Shown one piece after another: positions 35,589 to 45,646 of a DNA stretch of 64,000 nucleotides. Each line of letters opens with the position of its first letter. Position 1 is the stretch's first letter. The DNA is from Paraglaciecola algarum. Its GTDB lineage: Bacteria; Pseudomonadota; Gammaproteobacteria; Enterobacterales; Alteromonadaceae. The position numbers were made by a program, and so were the translations under genes. The DNA lies in contig NZ_JAKGAS010000005.1 in the NCBI RefSeq assembly GCF_021532655.1, positions 186,001 through 250,000 on the forward strand. Reading direction: 5' to 3'. The notes beneath the pieces were generated by a model, which ran no database searches, was not told where the DNA came from, and saw only the letters and a program-made list of their open reading frames with translations.

Positions 35589-36131
35589 GTGATAAAAAAT
35601 GCCATTTTAACACATGCTGAATATTACCCAACGACTCATTGGGATGAGCGGCCTGATCCTGACGATATTTCGTTATTGGTGATCCACAATATTTCACTTC
35701 CACCTAATGAGTTTGGTGGAGATTACATCAAGTATTTTTTTACTGGCAGGCTAGATCCCACACTTCACCCCTATTTCCAAAAAATACACCAAATGCGCGT
35801 TTCAGCTCACTGTTTGATTAAACGGGGCGGAGAAGTGATTCAATTTGTGCCTTTTGATAAAAGAGCATGGCACGCTGGAATATCCAGTTACCAAGGTACA
35901 ACTAGATGTAACGATTTTTCAATTGGTATTGAAATGGAAGGTGCAGACCATATCCCTTATACATCATTGCAATACAACAGTTTGCAGTTAGTAACTAAAT
36001 CGATAATGAGCACTTATTCAGACATCTCACTAGGTAGAATTGTGGGCCACAATGATATTGCGCCTGGGCGAAAAACTGATCCGGGGTTTAGCTTCGACTG
36101 GGCTAAATATAGACAAGCTTTAAACAAGTGA
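35589..36131 (+). CDS. ampD: 1,6-anhydro-N-acetylmuramyl-L-alanine amidase AmpD
   Basis: Cytoplasmic zinc amidase that cleaves the peptide from anhydroMurNAc-peptides imported by AmpG, so preventing beta-lactamase induction in species with AmpR. Zinc ligands are the histidine in LLVIHNISLPP, the histidine in VGHNDIAPGRKTDPG and its aspartate. The 180-residue length is typical (E. coli 183). It begins with GTG at 35589; no ATG fits and the ribosome site is weak. ampE follows 70 nt later and pdhR after that, the E. coli order. Confidence 0.95.
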   Translation: MIKNAILTHAEYYPTTHWDERPDPDDISLLVIHNISLPPNEFGGDYIKYFFTGRLDPTLHPYFQKIHQMRVSAHCLIKRGGEVIQFVPFDKRAWHAGISSYQGTTRCNDFSIGIEMEGADHIPYTSLQYNSLQLVTKSIMSTYSDISLGRIVGHNDIAPGRKTDPGFSFDWAKYRQALNK

Positions 36132-36201
36132 TATTATCTAAAAACACAGTACTTAATCATTCAACTCTAATAATGATGTTAAAACTGAAAGAGACAAACA
36201 C

Positions 36202-37038
36202 ATGACACTGATCAGCCTATTACTGGTATTACTAGTAGAACGCGTCACCACAAAATCGCAATATTGGCAGGCAGAATTTTACTCCAACAAATATAACCAG
36301 AGTATTGAGTCTGGTAACTGGCTCAATTCTTCATCCAAATCATGGGTGTTATTGTTAGTCATTTTTATACCTGTGTTGCTCACTTATTTATTAGTACAGA
36401 AATTTAGTGGTGGCTTAGTCGAATTTGTAATAGGCACAGCGATATTAATGGTATGTGTTGGCTGTCCTAATATTAGAGCTACCTATAAGTGTTTTTTGAA
36501 GGCAGCCAGTGAAGGTGACTTACAAAGTTGCTCTATGTACGAACAACAACTTAGAGATAAACAAGACGGCAGTACCTTTGGACAAAACCTGGTGTGGCAA
36601 AATTATCGCCATTATACAGCTGTTATTTTGTGGTTTGCAGTATGTGGTGCGGCTGGTGCTGTTCTTTATGTATTAGTGCGAGATATTGAACTTAGGTTAA
36701 ATCAAGATAACGAAAACGAAACCTCAAACCCAGTAGCCGCGCAAGCTACGTTTATCTTAAATATTGTGGATTGGCTGCCCGTTAGGATCACCGCTTTTGG
36801 TTTTTTACTGATTGGTCATTTTTCAAATGCATTTCCTACTTGGCTAGGCTATTTACCCGACCCAACAGTCAACGCAAAAACCTTACTATTAGATGTGTCT
36901 AAAAAAGCCGAAGAAATCGAACCTGACGAATCAGATTGCACTGAAGAACCTTGTACTTTGGTAAAATTAGCCAAACGAAATGTGATGTTTTTACTGGTTA
37001 CCATAGCTATTTTAACCCTTTCTGGCTGGATTGATTAA
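36202..37038 (+). CDS. ampE: AmpE inner-membrane protein
   Basis: A 278-residue membrane protein with about four helices, of the AmpE family (MTLISLLLVLLVERV start, AATFILNIVDWLPVRITAFGF and SNAFPTWL motifs). It is related to CobD/CbiB and was described as a sensor in beta-lactamase regulation, though its function is not settled. It is probably cotranscribed with ampD. A PdhR-type operator (TGGTCTTACCA, 37040-37050) begins two bases after its stop. Confidence 0.93.
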   Translation: MTLISLLLVLLVERVTTKSQYWQAEFYSNKYNQSIESGNWLNSSSKSWVLLLVIFIPVLLTYLLVQKFSGGLVEFVIGTAILMVCVGCPNIRATYKCFLKAASEGDLQSCSMYEQQLRDKQDGSTFGQNLVWQNYRHYTAVILWFAVCGAAGAVLYVLVRDIELRLNQDNENETSNPVAAQATFILNIVDWLPVRITAFGFLLIGHFSNAFPTWLGYLPDPTVNAKTLLLDVSKKAEEIEPDESDCTEEPCTLVKLAKRNVMFLLVTIAILTLSGWID

Positions 37039-37052
37039 GTGGTCTTACCACC
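37038..37052. promoter_or_regulatory. PdhR operator 1
   Basis: TGGTCTTACCA (37040-37050) matches the core of the PdhR palindrome AATTGGTnnnACCAATT. It sits just after ampE, about 130 nt upstream of the second site. Confidence 0.6.
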
Positions 37053-37171
37053 AAATGGTATTTAATTACTCTTTAATTTATAAAGACTTAGCTCACTTCA
37101 CGAATCCTGTACAGAGTTAATTTATAAATTTATATTTACCCCAGCTAGAATGTCCACTAAGCTATTCGTCT

Positions 37172-37189
37172 AAATGGTCTTACCAATTT
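37172..37189. promoter_or_regulatory. PdhR operator 2
   Basis: AAATGGTCTTACCAATTT is nearly the full PdhR consensus palindrome, centred 51 nt before the pdhR ATG. It should mediate pyruvate-relieved autorepression of pdhR-aceE-aceF-lpd. Confidence 0.85.
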
Positions 37190-37230
37190 ACCAAGCTATA
37201 ATTTGTAGCTTAAGTATGATGGATTAATAA

Positions 37231-37986
37231 ATGCGCCGAGTGCAAACACGAAAAATTTCAGATGACATTATGGAGCAATTAGAATCCATGATGCTGGATG
37301 GTCGTTTAGCCGCCGGTCAAAAGCTTCCACCAGAACGAGCTTTAACAGAGCAATTTGAAGTATCTCGTCCGTCAGTAAGAGAAGCCATACAAAAATTAGA
37401 AGCAAAAGGTTTAGTGATACGCAAACAAGGTGGTGGCACCTTTGTTTGCGATAATACTTTGGGAGGATTATCTGATCCTTTATTTGACTTAATGTCAAAA
37501 AATCCCAATTGCCAGTTTGACTTATTAGAGTATCGTTTAGGTGTAGAAGGTATGGCCGCTTATTACGCTGCTATGCGCGGTACCCCAAATGATTTAAAAC
37601 AAGTACAGGCTAAGTTTGATGCTATTGGTTCGGCTCAAATTGAAAACAATTTTAGGTTAGAGGCAGAAGCGGTTTTTGAGTTTTTAATCTCAATTTGTAT
37701 CGCCTCTCGAAATACAGTGATTTTGCATCTAGTTAGAAGTATGGCTAGCTTAATCACAGATAATCTTGAGCAAAATATATCGGTATTGGCTAAAAGCCCG
37801 GATATGTTTGAAAAAATGCGCGATTATCATAAGAAATTATTATCAGCAATTTTAAGTGGCAAACCACAAAAGGCGTGGAGCGAAAGCCATACCCACTTAA
37901 CATTTGTCGAAAAGGAATTATTGTTGCAAACACAAGAACGTAGTTCTATGCAGCGTTCTATTAGCAGGATGCAACGATATACCTAA
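37231..37986 (+). CDS. pdhR: Pyruvate dehydrogenase complex repressor PdhR
   Basis: A 251-residue GntR/FadR-family repressor. The winged helix-turn-helix is at about 1-70 (LPPERALTEQFEVSRPSVREA, KGLVIRKQGGGTFV) and an FCD effector domain follows (LLEYRLGVEGMAAYYAAMR). In E. coli it binds pyruvate and derepresses the pdh operon. Two operator matches lie upstream of its own start. It is first in the pdhR-aceE-aceF-lpd run, 100 nt before aceE. Confidence 0.96.
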   Translation: MRRVQTRKISDDIMEQLESMMLDGRLAAGQKLPPERALTEQFEVSRPSVREAIQKLEAKGLVIRKQGGGTFVCDNTLGGLSDPLFDLMSKNPNCQFDLLEYRLGVEGMAAYYAAMRGTPNDLKQVQAKFDAIGSAQIENNFRLEAEAVFEFLISICIASRNTVILHLVRSMASLITDNLEQNISVLAKSPDMFEKMRDYHKKLLSAILSGKPQKAWSESHTHLTFVEKELLLQTQERSSMQRSISRMQRYT

Positions 37987-38086
37987 ACCTGTAGGATTAG
38001 GTATATGTGAAATACACCATGACTAGCAGTATATTTTGGTCATTTAATTATTTTTACACTACAACATTGGAGACTAAGTAAACATT

Positions 38087-40771
38087 ATGTCTGAGCTCCC
38101 TAATATCGATTTAGATTCTGCCGAAACGCAGGAATGGTTAGAATCTCTGGAAGCAGTTTTGGAAAATGAAGGTCCAGAGCGCGCACATTTCCTTTTAGAG
38201 AAATTAATAGATCAAGCTCGTCGCAGTGGTACACATTTACCATTCGATGCGAAAACAGCTTATGTGAATACGATTCCACCATCGCAAGAACCCAAAATGC
38301 CTGGCGACCAAACTATTGAAGCACGTATTCGAGCTGCAATTCGTTGGAACGCTTTAATGATTGTATTACGAGCATCTAAGAAAGACTTAGAGCTTGGCGG
38401 ACATATCGGTAGCTTTGCGTCTTCGGCTATGTTGTACGATGTAGGCTTTAATCACTTCTTTAAAGCACCAAATGACAAAGACAGCGGCGACTTTATCTTC
38501 TCTCAAGGTCACATATCTCCGGGGATTTATGCCCGTTCATTTGTAGAAGGCAATTTAACTGAAGATCAGTTAAACAACTTCCGTCAAGAATGTGATGGTG
38601 AAGGTTTATCTTCATACCCACACCCACACTTGATGAAAGACTACTGGCAGTTTCCAACTGTATCTATGGGTTTAGGTCCATTACAGGCAATTTATACTGC
38701 ACGTTTCTTAAAATATTTAACCGATCGTGGTATTAAAGATTGTTCAGGCCAACGTGTTTATTGTTACTTAGGTGACGGTGAAACCGATGAGCCAGAATCA
38801 TTAGGTGCAATTGGTTTGGCTACTCGTGAAGGCTTAGACAACTTAACATTTGTGATCAACTGTAACTTGCAGCGCCTAGATGGCCCAGTGCGTGGTAACG
38901 GTAAAATCATCCAAGAGCTTGAAGGTACATTCCGCGGCGCAGGCTGGGAAGTTGTGAAAGTTATTTGGGGTAGTTACTGGGATGCACTAATTGCCCGTGA
39001 CACTTCAGGTAAGTTATTACAACTGATGAGCGAAACAGTGGACGGTGAATACCAAAACTGTAAAGCTAAGGGTGGAAAATACACCCGCGAAAACTTCTTC
39101 AACAAGTATCCTGAAACAGCTGCACTAGTGGCTAACATGTCTGACGAAGACATCTACCGCTTAAACCGTGGTGGTCATGATCCAGTTAAAGTATTTGCTG
39201 CTTATCAAAAAGCCATGGATACCAAAGGTCGTCCAACGGTTATCCTTGCTAAAACCGTTAAAGGATTTGGTTTAGGTGCATCTGGCGAAGCGTTAAACAT
39301 TGCTCACAACGTTAAGAAAATGGACGTTGATTCAATTAAACAGTTCCGTGACCGTTTTAATATTCCTGTAGCTGATGAAGCTATTGCTGACTTACCTTAC
39401 TTTAAGTTTGACGAAGACAGTGTTGAATACAAATACATGAAAGAGCGCCGCGAAGCATTAGGCGGCTCTTTACCACAGCGACGCATGCAAGCTGAAGAAC
39501 AGCTTGAAATGCCTGAGTTGTCTATTTTTGATGCAATACTAAAGGGTTCTGGTGAACGTGAAGTATCATCAACCATGACCTTTGTTCGTGTCTTAAATAG
39601 CTTATTAAAAGACAAAAAGATCGGTAAACGTATCGTGCCTATTATTCCTGATGAAGCACGTACCTTTGGTATGGAAGGTTTATTCCGTCAAGTGGGTATT
39701 TACGCTAGCGAAGGACAAAAATACGTTCCTCAAGATGCTGACCAAGTGGCTTACTACCGTGAAGACAAGAAAGGTCAGGTTTTACAAGAAGGGATTAACG
39801 AACTAGGCGCAATGGCTTCTTGGGTTGCTTCTGGTACGTCTTACTCAACATGTAACGCTGTGACTATTCCATTCTACATCTACTACTCTATGTTTGGTTT
39901 CCAACGTGTGGGTGATTTAGCCTGGGCAGCTGGCGATAGCCAAGCACGTGGTTTCTTACTCGGTGCTACAGCTGGCCGTACAACCCTTAATGGTGAAGGT
40001 TTACAACACCAAGACGGCCATTCACATGTGCAAGCCAACTTAATACCTAACTGTGTGACTTATGATCCAACTTACGGTTACGAAGTAGCGGTTATTGTGC
40101 AAGACGGTTTACGTCGCATGTATGGTGAAAACGAAAATGTTTTCTACTACCTAACGCTAATGAACGAAAACTATCAACACCCAGCTATGCCTGAAGGTGA
40201 TGATGTGGCTGCAGATATCATTAAAGGTATCTACAAGTTAGAGCGTGTTGAAGCAAAAACCAAGAGCAAGTCTAAATCTAATGTTCAATTAATGGGCTCA
40301 GGTACTATCTTAAACGAAGTACGTAAAGCAGCGCAGATTTTAAGTGAAGACTACAACGTATCTTCAGATGTTTATTCGGTTACTTCATTCAACGAACTCG
40401 CTCGTGAAGGTCAAGATGTAGCTCGTTGGAACATGTTAAACCCAGAGTCAAAACCGCTAACTGCGCATATTGGCCAAGTCATCACTAAAGATGCGGGTCC
40501 AGCTATTGCAGCCACAGATTATGTGAAGGGTTATTCTGATCAAGTACGTGCATTTATCGACACAGAATACCGCTGTTTAGGTACTGACGGTTTTGGCCGC
40601 AGTGATAGCCGAGCAAACTTACGTACTCACTTTGAAGTTAACGCTGCCTATGTAGTCGTAGCTTCATTATATGAATTAGCTAACCGCGGTGAAGTTAAGA
40701 AGAGTGTTGTTACTGAAGCCATTAAACGCTTTGATATCAACTCAGATAAACTTAACCCACTTTACGCTTAA
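38087..40771 (+). CDS. aceE: Pyruvate dehydrogenase E1 component AceE
   Basis: Homodimeric ThDP-dependent E1 that decarboxylates pyruvate and acetylates the lipoyl groups of E2. At 894 residues it is close to the 887 of E. coli. The ThDP motif GDGETDEPES ... NCNLQRLDGPVRGN is intact, as are FSQGHISPGIYARSF and HSHVQANLIPNC near the second half active site. It is the second gene of the PdhR-controlled operon, followed by aceF after 27 nt. The ATG at 38087 is preceded by TTGGAG at a good distance. Confidence 0.97.
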   Translation: MSELPNIDLDSAETQEWLESLEAVLENEGPERAHFLLEKLIDQARRSGTHLPFDAKTAYVNTIPPSQEPKMPGDQTIEARIRAAIRWNALMIVLRASKKDLELGGHIGSFASSAMLYDVGFNHFFKAPNDKDSGDFIFSQGHISPGIYARSFVEGNLTEDQLNNFRQECDGEGLSSYPHPHLMKDYWQFPTVSMGLGPLQAIYTARFLKYLTDRGIKDCSGQRVYCYLGDGETDEPESLGAIGLATREGLDNLTFVINCNLQRLDGPVRGNGKIIQELEGTFRGAGWEVVKVIWGSYWDALIARDTSGKLLQLMSETVDGEYQNCKAKGGKYTRENFFNKYPETAALVANMSDEDIYRLNRGGHDPVKVFAAYQKAMDTKGRPTVILAKTVKGFGLGASGEALNIAHNVKKMDVDSIKQFRDRFNIPVADEAIADLPYFKFDEDSVEYKYMKERREALGGSLPQRRMQAEEQLEMPELSIFDAILKGSGEREVSSTMTFVRVLNSLLKDKKIGKRIVPIIPDEARTFGMEGLFRQVGIYASEGQKYVPQDADQVAYYREDKKGQVLQEGINELGAMASWVASGTSYSTCNAVTIPFYIYYSMFGFQRVGDLAWAAGDSQARGFLLGATAGRTTLNGEGLQHQDGHSHVQANLIPNCVTYDPTYGYEVAVIVQDGLRRMYGENENVFYYLTLMNENYQHPAMPEGDDVAADIIKGIYKLERVEAKTKSKSKSNVQLMGSGTILNEVRKAAQILSEDYNVSSDVYSVTSFNELAREGQDVARWNMLNPESKPLTAHIGQVITKDAGPAIAATDYVKGYSDQVRAFIDTEYRCLGTDGFGRSDSRANLRTHFEVNAAYVVVASLYELANRGEVKKSVVTEAIKRFDINSDKLNPLYA

Positions 40772-40798
40772 TTAGCGGCTAGATAAGGAATCTAAGAT

Positions 40799-42805
40799 AT
40801 GTCTGATATTCAAAAAATTCTAGTCCCTGATGTAGGTGGCGAAGAAGTTGAAATTATCGAAATTTGTGTTGCCGTAGGCGACACACTTGAAGCTGACGAA
40901 GGAATTGTCACAGTAGAAACCGACAAAGCATCAATGGATATTCCTGCCCCTTTTGCAGGTGAGCTAGCTAGTCTTGCTGTAAAAGTTGGCGACAAGATAA
41001 AAGAAGGTGATGTTATTGGTGAAATTAAGGCCGCTGGTACAGCGGCTGCAGCTGAAACACCTGCAGCGCCTGAAACGCCAGCTAATGAAGAAGCTCCTGC
41101 TGCGCCTGTAGCTGAAACAACTGCAGCGCAAGCGACTCCAGCAGCAACTGGCGGCAGTGAAATCATTGACGTAGCCGTACCTGATATCGGTGAAGACGGT
41201 GAAGTAGACGTTATTGATGTATTAGTAGCTGTTGGTGACGTAATTGAAGCTGAAGATGGCTTAATTACTCTAGAAACTGACAAAGCTACTATGGACGTGC
41301 CGTCAACTCACGCTGGCACAGTGAAAGAAGTCTTCATTGCTAATGGCGACAAAGTTAAACAAGGTACACTTGTTATTAAACTTGAAGTCGCTTCTAGTAG
41401 TAGTCCTGCTCCAGCGGGCGAGTCTGCACCAGTAGCAGAAGCACCTGCTGCGGCTCCTGCTCCACAAGCAGCTGCTCCAACTCCTGCAACTCAAACTGTT
41501 GCTAGCGAGTTAATCGAAGTAGCCGTACCTGATATTGGTGAAGATGGTGAAGTTGACGTCATTGACGTTTTAGTTGCCGTTGGCGACGAGATCGAAGAAG
41601 AAGATGGCTTAATTACTCTTGAAACTGACAAAGCAACTATGGACGTGCCGTCTACTCATGCTGGAACAGTGAAAGAAGTCTTCATCAAAAACGGCGACAA
41701 AGTAAAACAAGGTTCGGTAGTGATTAAACTACAAACCAAAGGTGGTGAAGTAGCTGTCTCTGCGCCGACTGCTCAAACCACCCCTGCCGCATCGACAACA
41801 GAGACCAAAGCAGTAGCTACGCCAAGTGCTCCGGCTAAAGCAGCACCAGTGCCTGAAAGTGACTTTAAAGCTTCAGGTGCAATTTATACCTCTCCGGCCA
41901 TTCGTCGTTTAGGTACTGAGTTTGGTGTAGATCTAACTTTGGTTAAAGGCACAGGCCGTAAAGGACGTATTCTTAAAGAAGACGTACAAGCTTATGTTAA
42001 AGCGGCACTTGCTGCACCAAAAGCCGTTGCCAGTGGTTCTGCCATAGCACCAGACAACGTGTTACAAATTCAGCCGGTTAAACCTGTTGATCATAGCAAG
42101 TTTGGTGAAATTGAAGAAAAACCATTAGGTCGTATTCAAAAGATCTCTGGTCCTTTCTTACACCGTAACTGGGCAACTATTCCACACGTTACCCAGTTTG
42201 ATGAAGCGGATATCACAGAATGTGAGGCCTTTCGTAAAGATCAAAATGCATTCCATGCGAAGAAAAAGACTGGCTTAAAAATTACACCACTTGTATTCGT
42301 AATGAAAGCCGTGGCTCGTGCGTTAGAGAAGTTCCCTAATATGAACTCTTCGTTATCTGAAGATGGCGCAAGTTTGATCCTTAAGAAGTTCATCAACATT
42401 GGTATTGCAGTTGCAACACCAGGTGGCTTAGTTGTTCCGGTAATTAAAGACGTGAACAAAAAAGGCATTGAAGAACTGTCTGAAGAGTTAATTGTTATTT
42501 CTGGTAAAGCCCGTGACGGCAAGCTTAAAGCTGCCGACATGCAAGGCGGCACCTTTACTATATCTAGCTTAGGTGGCATAGGTGGTACAGCATTTACCCC
42601 AATCGTCAATGCACCAGAAGTGGGTATTTTAGGTGTATCTAAATCAGATATGAAACCTAAGTGGAACGGCAAAGAGTTCGAACCACGCTTAATGGTGCCG
42701 TTAAGTTTATCTTACGACCATAGAGTAATTGATGGTGCTGAAGGTGCAGCATTCTCAACTGAGGTTGCAAACAACTTAACTGATTTACGCAGATTAGTAC
42801 TGTAA
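40799..42805 (+). CDS. aceF: Dihydrolipoamide acetyltransferase AceF (PDH E2) with three lipoyl domains
   Basis: The 668-residue core of the pyruvate dehydrogenase complex. Three N-terminal lipoyl domains carry lipoylation lysines in [18 protein letters not shown] and LETDKATMD, joined by Ala/Pro-rich flexible linkers. A peripheral subunit-binding domain ([16 protein letters not shown]) precedes the catalytic acetyltransferase domain with [14 protein letters not shown]. Domains 2 and 3 are almost identical to each other and differ more from domain 1. This is the E. coli layout (three lipoyl domains). Confidence 0.97.
   Translation: MSDIQKILVPDVGGEEVEIIEICVAVGDTLEADEGIVTVETDKASMDIPAPFAGELASLAVKVGDKIKEGDVIGEIKAAGTAAAAETPAAPETPANEEAPAAPVAETTAAQATPAATGGSEIIDVAVPDIGEDGEVDVIDVLVAVGDVIEAEDGLITLETDKATMDVPSTHAGTVKEVFIANGDKVKQGTLVIKLEVASSSSPAPAGESAPVAEAPAAAPAPQAAAPTPATQTVASELIEVAVPDIGEDGEVDVIDVLVAVGDEIEEEDGLITLETDKATMDVPSTHAGTVKEVFIKNGDKVKQGSVVIKLQTKGGEVAVSAPTAQTTPAASTTETKAVATPSAPAKAAPVPESDFKASGAIYTSPAIRRLGTEFGVDLTLVKGTGRKGRILKEDVQAYVKAALAAPKAVASGSAIAPDNVLQIQPVKPVDHSKFGEIEEKPLGRIQKISGPFLHRNWATIPHVTQFDEADITECEAFRKDQNAFHAKKKTGLKITPLVFVMKAVARALEKFPNMNSSLSEDGASLILKKFINIGIAVATPGGLVVPVIKDVNKKGIEELSEELIVISGKARDGKLKAADMQGGTFTISSLGGIGGTAFTPIVNAPEVGILGVSKSDMKPKWNGKEFEPRLMVPLSLSYDHRVIDGAEGAAFSTEVANNLTDLRRLVL
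41162..41735. repeat. Duplicated lipoyl-domain coding segment inside aceF
   Basis: The segments at about 41162-41386 and 41511-41735 encode lipoyl domains 2 and 3 and share long stretches at the DNA level, such as GAAGATGGCTTAATTACTCT. Differences fall mostly in third positions, pointing to a duplication kept similar by selection or gene conversion. Confidence 0.8.
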
Positions 42806-42915
42806 TGAATTAAGGGTAGTACTAAGGTACTACCCACTATTTATTCAGGTTATTAAAGAATTTAATTGCTTCCTTAAAATAAAAGGCAGCTATAAATAGG
42901 AAATTTGAGGTTCAT

Positions 42916-44346
42916 ATGAGCGATATCAAAACACAAGTAGTGGTTTTAGGTGCAGGCCCTGGTGGTTATTCAGCAGCGTTCCGTGCAGCAGATTTAGGAT
43001 TAGACGTAGTACTAGTAGAAAGCCGCGAAACACTTGGTGGTGTTTGTTTAAACGTAGGGTGTATCCCGTCTAAAGCATTGTTACACGTTGCTAAAGTAAT
43101 CGACGATGCAGAAGCTATGGCTTCTCACGGTGTAACTTTTGGTAAGCCAGAAATCGACCTAGATAAAATTCGTGGTTGGAAAGAAAGCGTAATCGGCCAA
43201 CTAACTGGTGGTTTAGGCGGCATGTCTAAAGCACGTAAAGTCACTACAGTTTATGGCTTTGGTAAATTTACCTCTGATAAAACAATCGTAGTGGCAGGTA
43301 ACGACGGTAAAGAAACCACTATTACTTTTGACAACGCCATTATTGCGGCAGGCTCTTCAGTTATCGATTTGCCATTTATTCCTAATGACGACCCACGTGT
43401 TATTGATTCAACTGGCGCTTTAGAGCTTAAAGACGTACCAGAAGAAATGTTAGTACTAGGTGGCGGTATCATCGGCCTAGAAATGGGTACGGTTTATAAC
43501 GCTTTAGGCTCTAAGGTTTCAGTGGTTGAGTTTGCAGACCAACTGGTTCCAGCCGCAGACGCTGACATAGTTAAAATTTATACAAACTACAACAAGAAAA
43601 AATTCAACATCATGTTGTCTACTAAAGTGGTTGCAGTTGACGCTAAAGACGACGGTTTGTACGTTACCTTTGAAGGTAAAAATGCACCTGCAGAACAAGT
43701 ACGTTACGACAAAATTTTAGTTGCAGTGGGTCGTAAACCAAACGGTAAATTAATCGACGCTGAAAAAGCCGGTGTTAATGTTGATGAACGTGGTTTCATT
43801 AACGTAACCAACGAATTACGTACTAACGTTAACCACATATTCGCTATTGGTGATGTGGTTGGTCAACCTATGCTTGCTCACAAAGCGGTACATGAAGCAC
43901 ATTGCGCAGCTGAAGTAATCTCTGGTAAGAAACACGTTTTCGACCCGCGCTGCATTCCTTCAATCGCTTATACCGATCCAGAAATGGCATGGGTAGGTTT
44001 GACAGAGCGTGAAGCCAAAGAACAAGGTCTAAAAATTGAAGTGGCTAACTTCCCATGGGCTGCGTCTGGTCGTGCTATCGCATCTGCACGTACTGAAGGT
44101 AAAACTAAAATGATCTTCGACAAAGACACTGGACGTGTTCTAGGTGGTGCGATTGTAGGTATCAATGCTGGTGAAATGTTAGGTGAAGTTTGTCTAGCAG
44201 TTGAAATGGGGGCAGATGCTGAAGATGTGGGTTTAACTATTCATGCTCACCCAACACTAAACGAATCAATTGGTTTAGCTGCTGAGATCTTCGAAGGCTC
44301 GATTACTGATTTACCGAACGCAAAAGCGGTTAAAAAGAAAAAGTAA
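42916..44346 (+). CDS. lpd: Dihydrolipoamide dehydrogenase Lpd (E3)
   Basis: FAD-dependent E3 shared by pyruvate, 2-oxoglutarate and glycine cleavage complexes; reoxidises dihydrolipoyl groups with NAD. The FAD motif GAGPGGYSAAFRAADLG, redox-active pair in GGVCLNVGCIPSKALLH, NAD motif LGGGIIGLEMGTVYNALG and C-terminal HAHPTLNES with the catalytic His-Glu are complete. 476 residues is normal. It is the last gene of the pdh operon, 110 nt after aceF, and followed by a strong terminator. Confidence 0.97.
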   Translation: MSDIKTQVVVLGAGPGGYSAAFRAADLGLDVVLVESRETLGGVCLNVGCIPSKALLHVAKVIDDAEAMASHGVTFGKPEIDLDKIRGWKESVIGQLTGGLGGMSKARKVTTVYGFGKFTSDKTIVVAGNDGKETTITFDNAIIAAGSSVIDLPFIPNDDPRVIDSTGALELKDVPEEMLVLGGGIIGLEMGTVYNALGSKVSVVEFADQLVPAADADIVKIYTNYNKKKFNIMLSTKVVAVDAKDDGLYVTFEGKNAPAEQVRYDKILVAVGRKPNGKLIDAEKAGVNVDERGFINVTNELRTNVNHIFAIGDVVGQPMLAHKAVHEAHCAAEVISGKKHVFDPRCIPSIAYTDPEMAWVGLTEREAKEQGLKIEVANFPWAASGRAIASARTEGKTKMIFDKDTGRVLGGAIVGINAGEMLGEVCLAVEMGADAEDVGLTIHAHPTLNESIGLAAEIFEGSITDLPNAKAVKKKK

Positions 44347-44374
44347 TTCTTTGATTTAATTGTTATTGATTTTT

Positions 44375-44403
44375 AAAAAGGACCGCAAGGTCCTTTTTTG
44401 TTT
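44375..44403 (+). terminator. Rho-independent terminator of the pdh operon
   Basis: AAAAAGGACC and GGTCCTTTTT form a 10-bp stem with a GCAA tetraloop, followed by T-rich sequence, 29 nt after the lpd stop. Confidence 0.93.
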
Positions 44404-44935
44404 TTAACGGCATACGGAGCACGTACCAAGATTATGCTTCGCACTCAGCTTGTACTGCGAACAAAGGGCATCGCTTCACGACTGAGTATGCAAAATATAA
44501 CTTATCATTCCGGTAGTCTTTTGAGCCGGAATCGGTTTGCTATTTATACGCTTTGCTTATTATTCACTTCGTTCAAAGGTGCTCGCCATTAACCAGCTGA
44601 TCTCAATAGAGTGTCAGTAACTGCATCGCCGAAGTAAACATTATTTTAAGTCTCGGTGTACCGGTTGTATTACTCACACTATTCGTTGTACTGGATAAGT
44701 ATCCGCAATAGTTATCCGTAGCTGTTGATTTTGTCTATCCAAAAAATCGGCTCCAAAACAAAATCAAACAATATATTTCCTGTGCTAAAAATATTAGCTA
44801 ATGATTAGACTTTCATTACTTAATCTTCATGTAGATTCCGCAATTTAAGCTTAAATTTTATCTGTAGTAATGATGGCAGGCTTGTCTGTATTTACTGGCA
44901 AGTTCTATTTAATTTTATGGATAAAAGGAAATATT
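44404..44935. other. Gene-free stretch with repeat motifs downstream of lpd
   Basis: No gene is supported over about 530 nt. Short motifs recall those near 17.2 kb in inverse orientation (TTCACTTCGTTC at 44565-44576, GCTTCGCACTC near 44435). ATTCCGGTAGTCTTTTGAGCCGGAAT (44507-44532, given here only as a whole span) is an inverted repeat of the ATTCCGG type. The right end should hold the promoter of the gene starting at 44936. Confidence 0.5.
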
Positions 44936-45550
44936 ATGTACCAGATTATCAAGGCAAAATATTTACAAAACAACTTAGTTCAACTTTGCTTAATACTCAG
45001 TTCAATGCTGTTAGTTAACCCAGTTTGGGCCGATAGCCTATATTCAAAAAAACAAAAACAGTTTTTTCACAATAGAGTCCTACAATTCGACATCGCAGAA
45101 AACGGTTCTCGCTTTGCGTTTGACCAAGAACCTGTTGATGAAGACGGCATGCCGGCCTATGGTGGAGAGTTTATTACTGAAGGCTACCTTTACCCCTATG
45201 GCTTTTTGAACAATCAAGAAGGTGTCAACCCTGACGGCAGCCCTACATACCCAGATCAAGTTTTAGGCCGCTGGATATGCAGAGGTTGGCATATTGGCCA
45301 AGGGGCAAAAACAGAAACAGGACCTTGGGTGATCACCAACCAATATTTTGACTTAGGTGAGAAGTACGGCCAACTGAGTCTAACCACTGAAGGTTATGAA
45401 CTGGTAGACCAAAATGTATCAATCACTCGAGCTATCACAGGCGGCACAGGAAAATATAGCCGAACTCGTGGCGACTCAAGCCAGCAACTATTGGGATTTA
45501 ACGAGTCTTTAGGTGTTAATATAAGAGTCCGTTTACGCCCATACAGATAA
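44936..45550 (+). CDS. Secreted protein with a possible allene-oxide-cyclase/dirigent-like barrel
   Basis: I do not recognise a named family with certainty. From the ATG at 44936 (AAAGGA 7 nt upstream; the frame is open further up but without a site) it is 204 residues with a signal peptide ending near PVWADS. The rest is beta-rich: DQVLGRWICRGWHIG, ETGPWVITNQYFDLG, and a C-terminal RAITGGTGKYSRTRGDSSQ. The GGTGKY-x2-x-RG pattern is what dirigent and allene-oxide-cyclase-like barrels show at the turn between late strands, so I suggest such a fold. It stands alone between lpd and a convergent operon. Substrate and role are unknown. Confidence 0.65.
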   Translation: MYQIIKAKYLQNNLVQLCLILSSMLLVNPVWADSLYSKKQKQFFHNRVLQFDIAENGSRFAFDQEPVDEDGMPAYGGEFITEGYLYPYGFLNNQEGVNPDGSPTYPDQVLGRWICRGWHIGQGAKTETGPWVITNQYFDLGEKYGQLSLTTEGYELVDQNVSITRAITGGTGKYSRTRGDSSQQLLGFNESLGVNIRVRLRPYR

Positions 45551-45575
45551 CGCTAGATAAGCAAAACACATAAAC

Positions 45576-45601
45576 AAAAACGCCTCCGAAAATGGAGGCG
45601 T
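45576..45601 (-). terminator. Rho-independent terminator of the acetolactate synthase-aldehyde dehydrogenase operon
   Basis: ACGCCTCC and GGAGGCGT form an 8-bp stem around GAAAAT; on the minus strand five T follow. It may also end the convergent gene at 44936-45550. Confidence 0.85.
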
Positions 45602-45646
45602 ATTACTAAAAATTTTCGTTACTAAAAGTAACTTTTACAATAACAA

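Noticed and set aside
44398..44592. 64-codon open frame after the lpd terminator
   Set aside because: It begins inside the terminator and covers repeat motifs.
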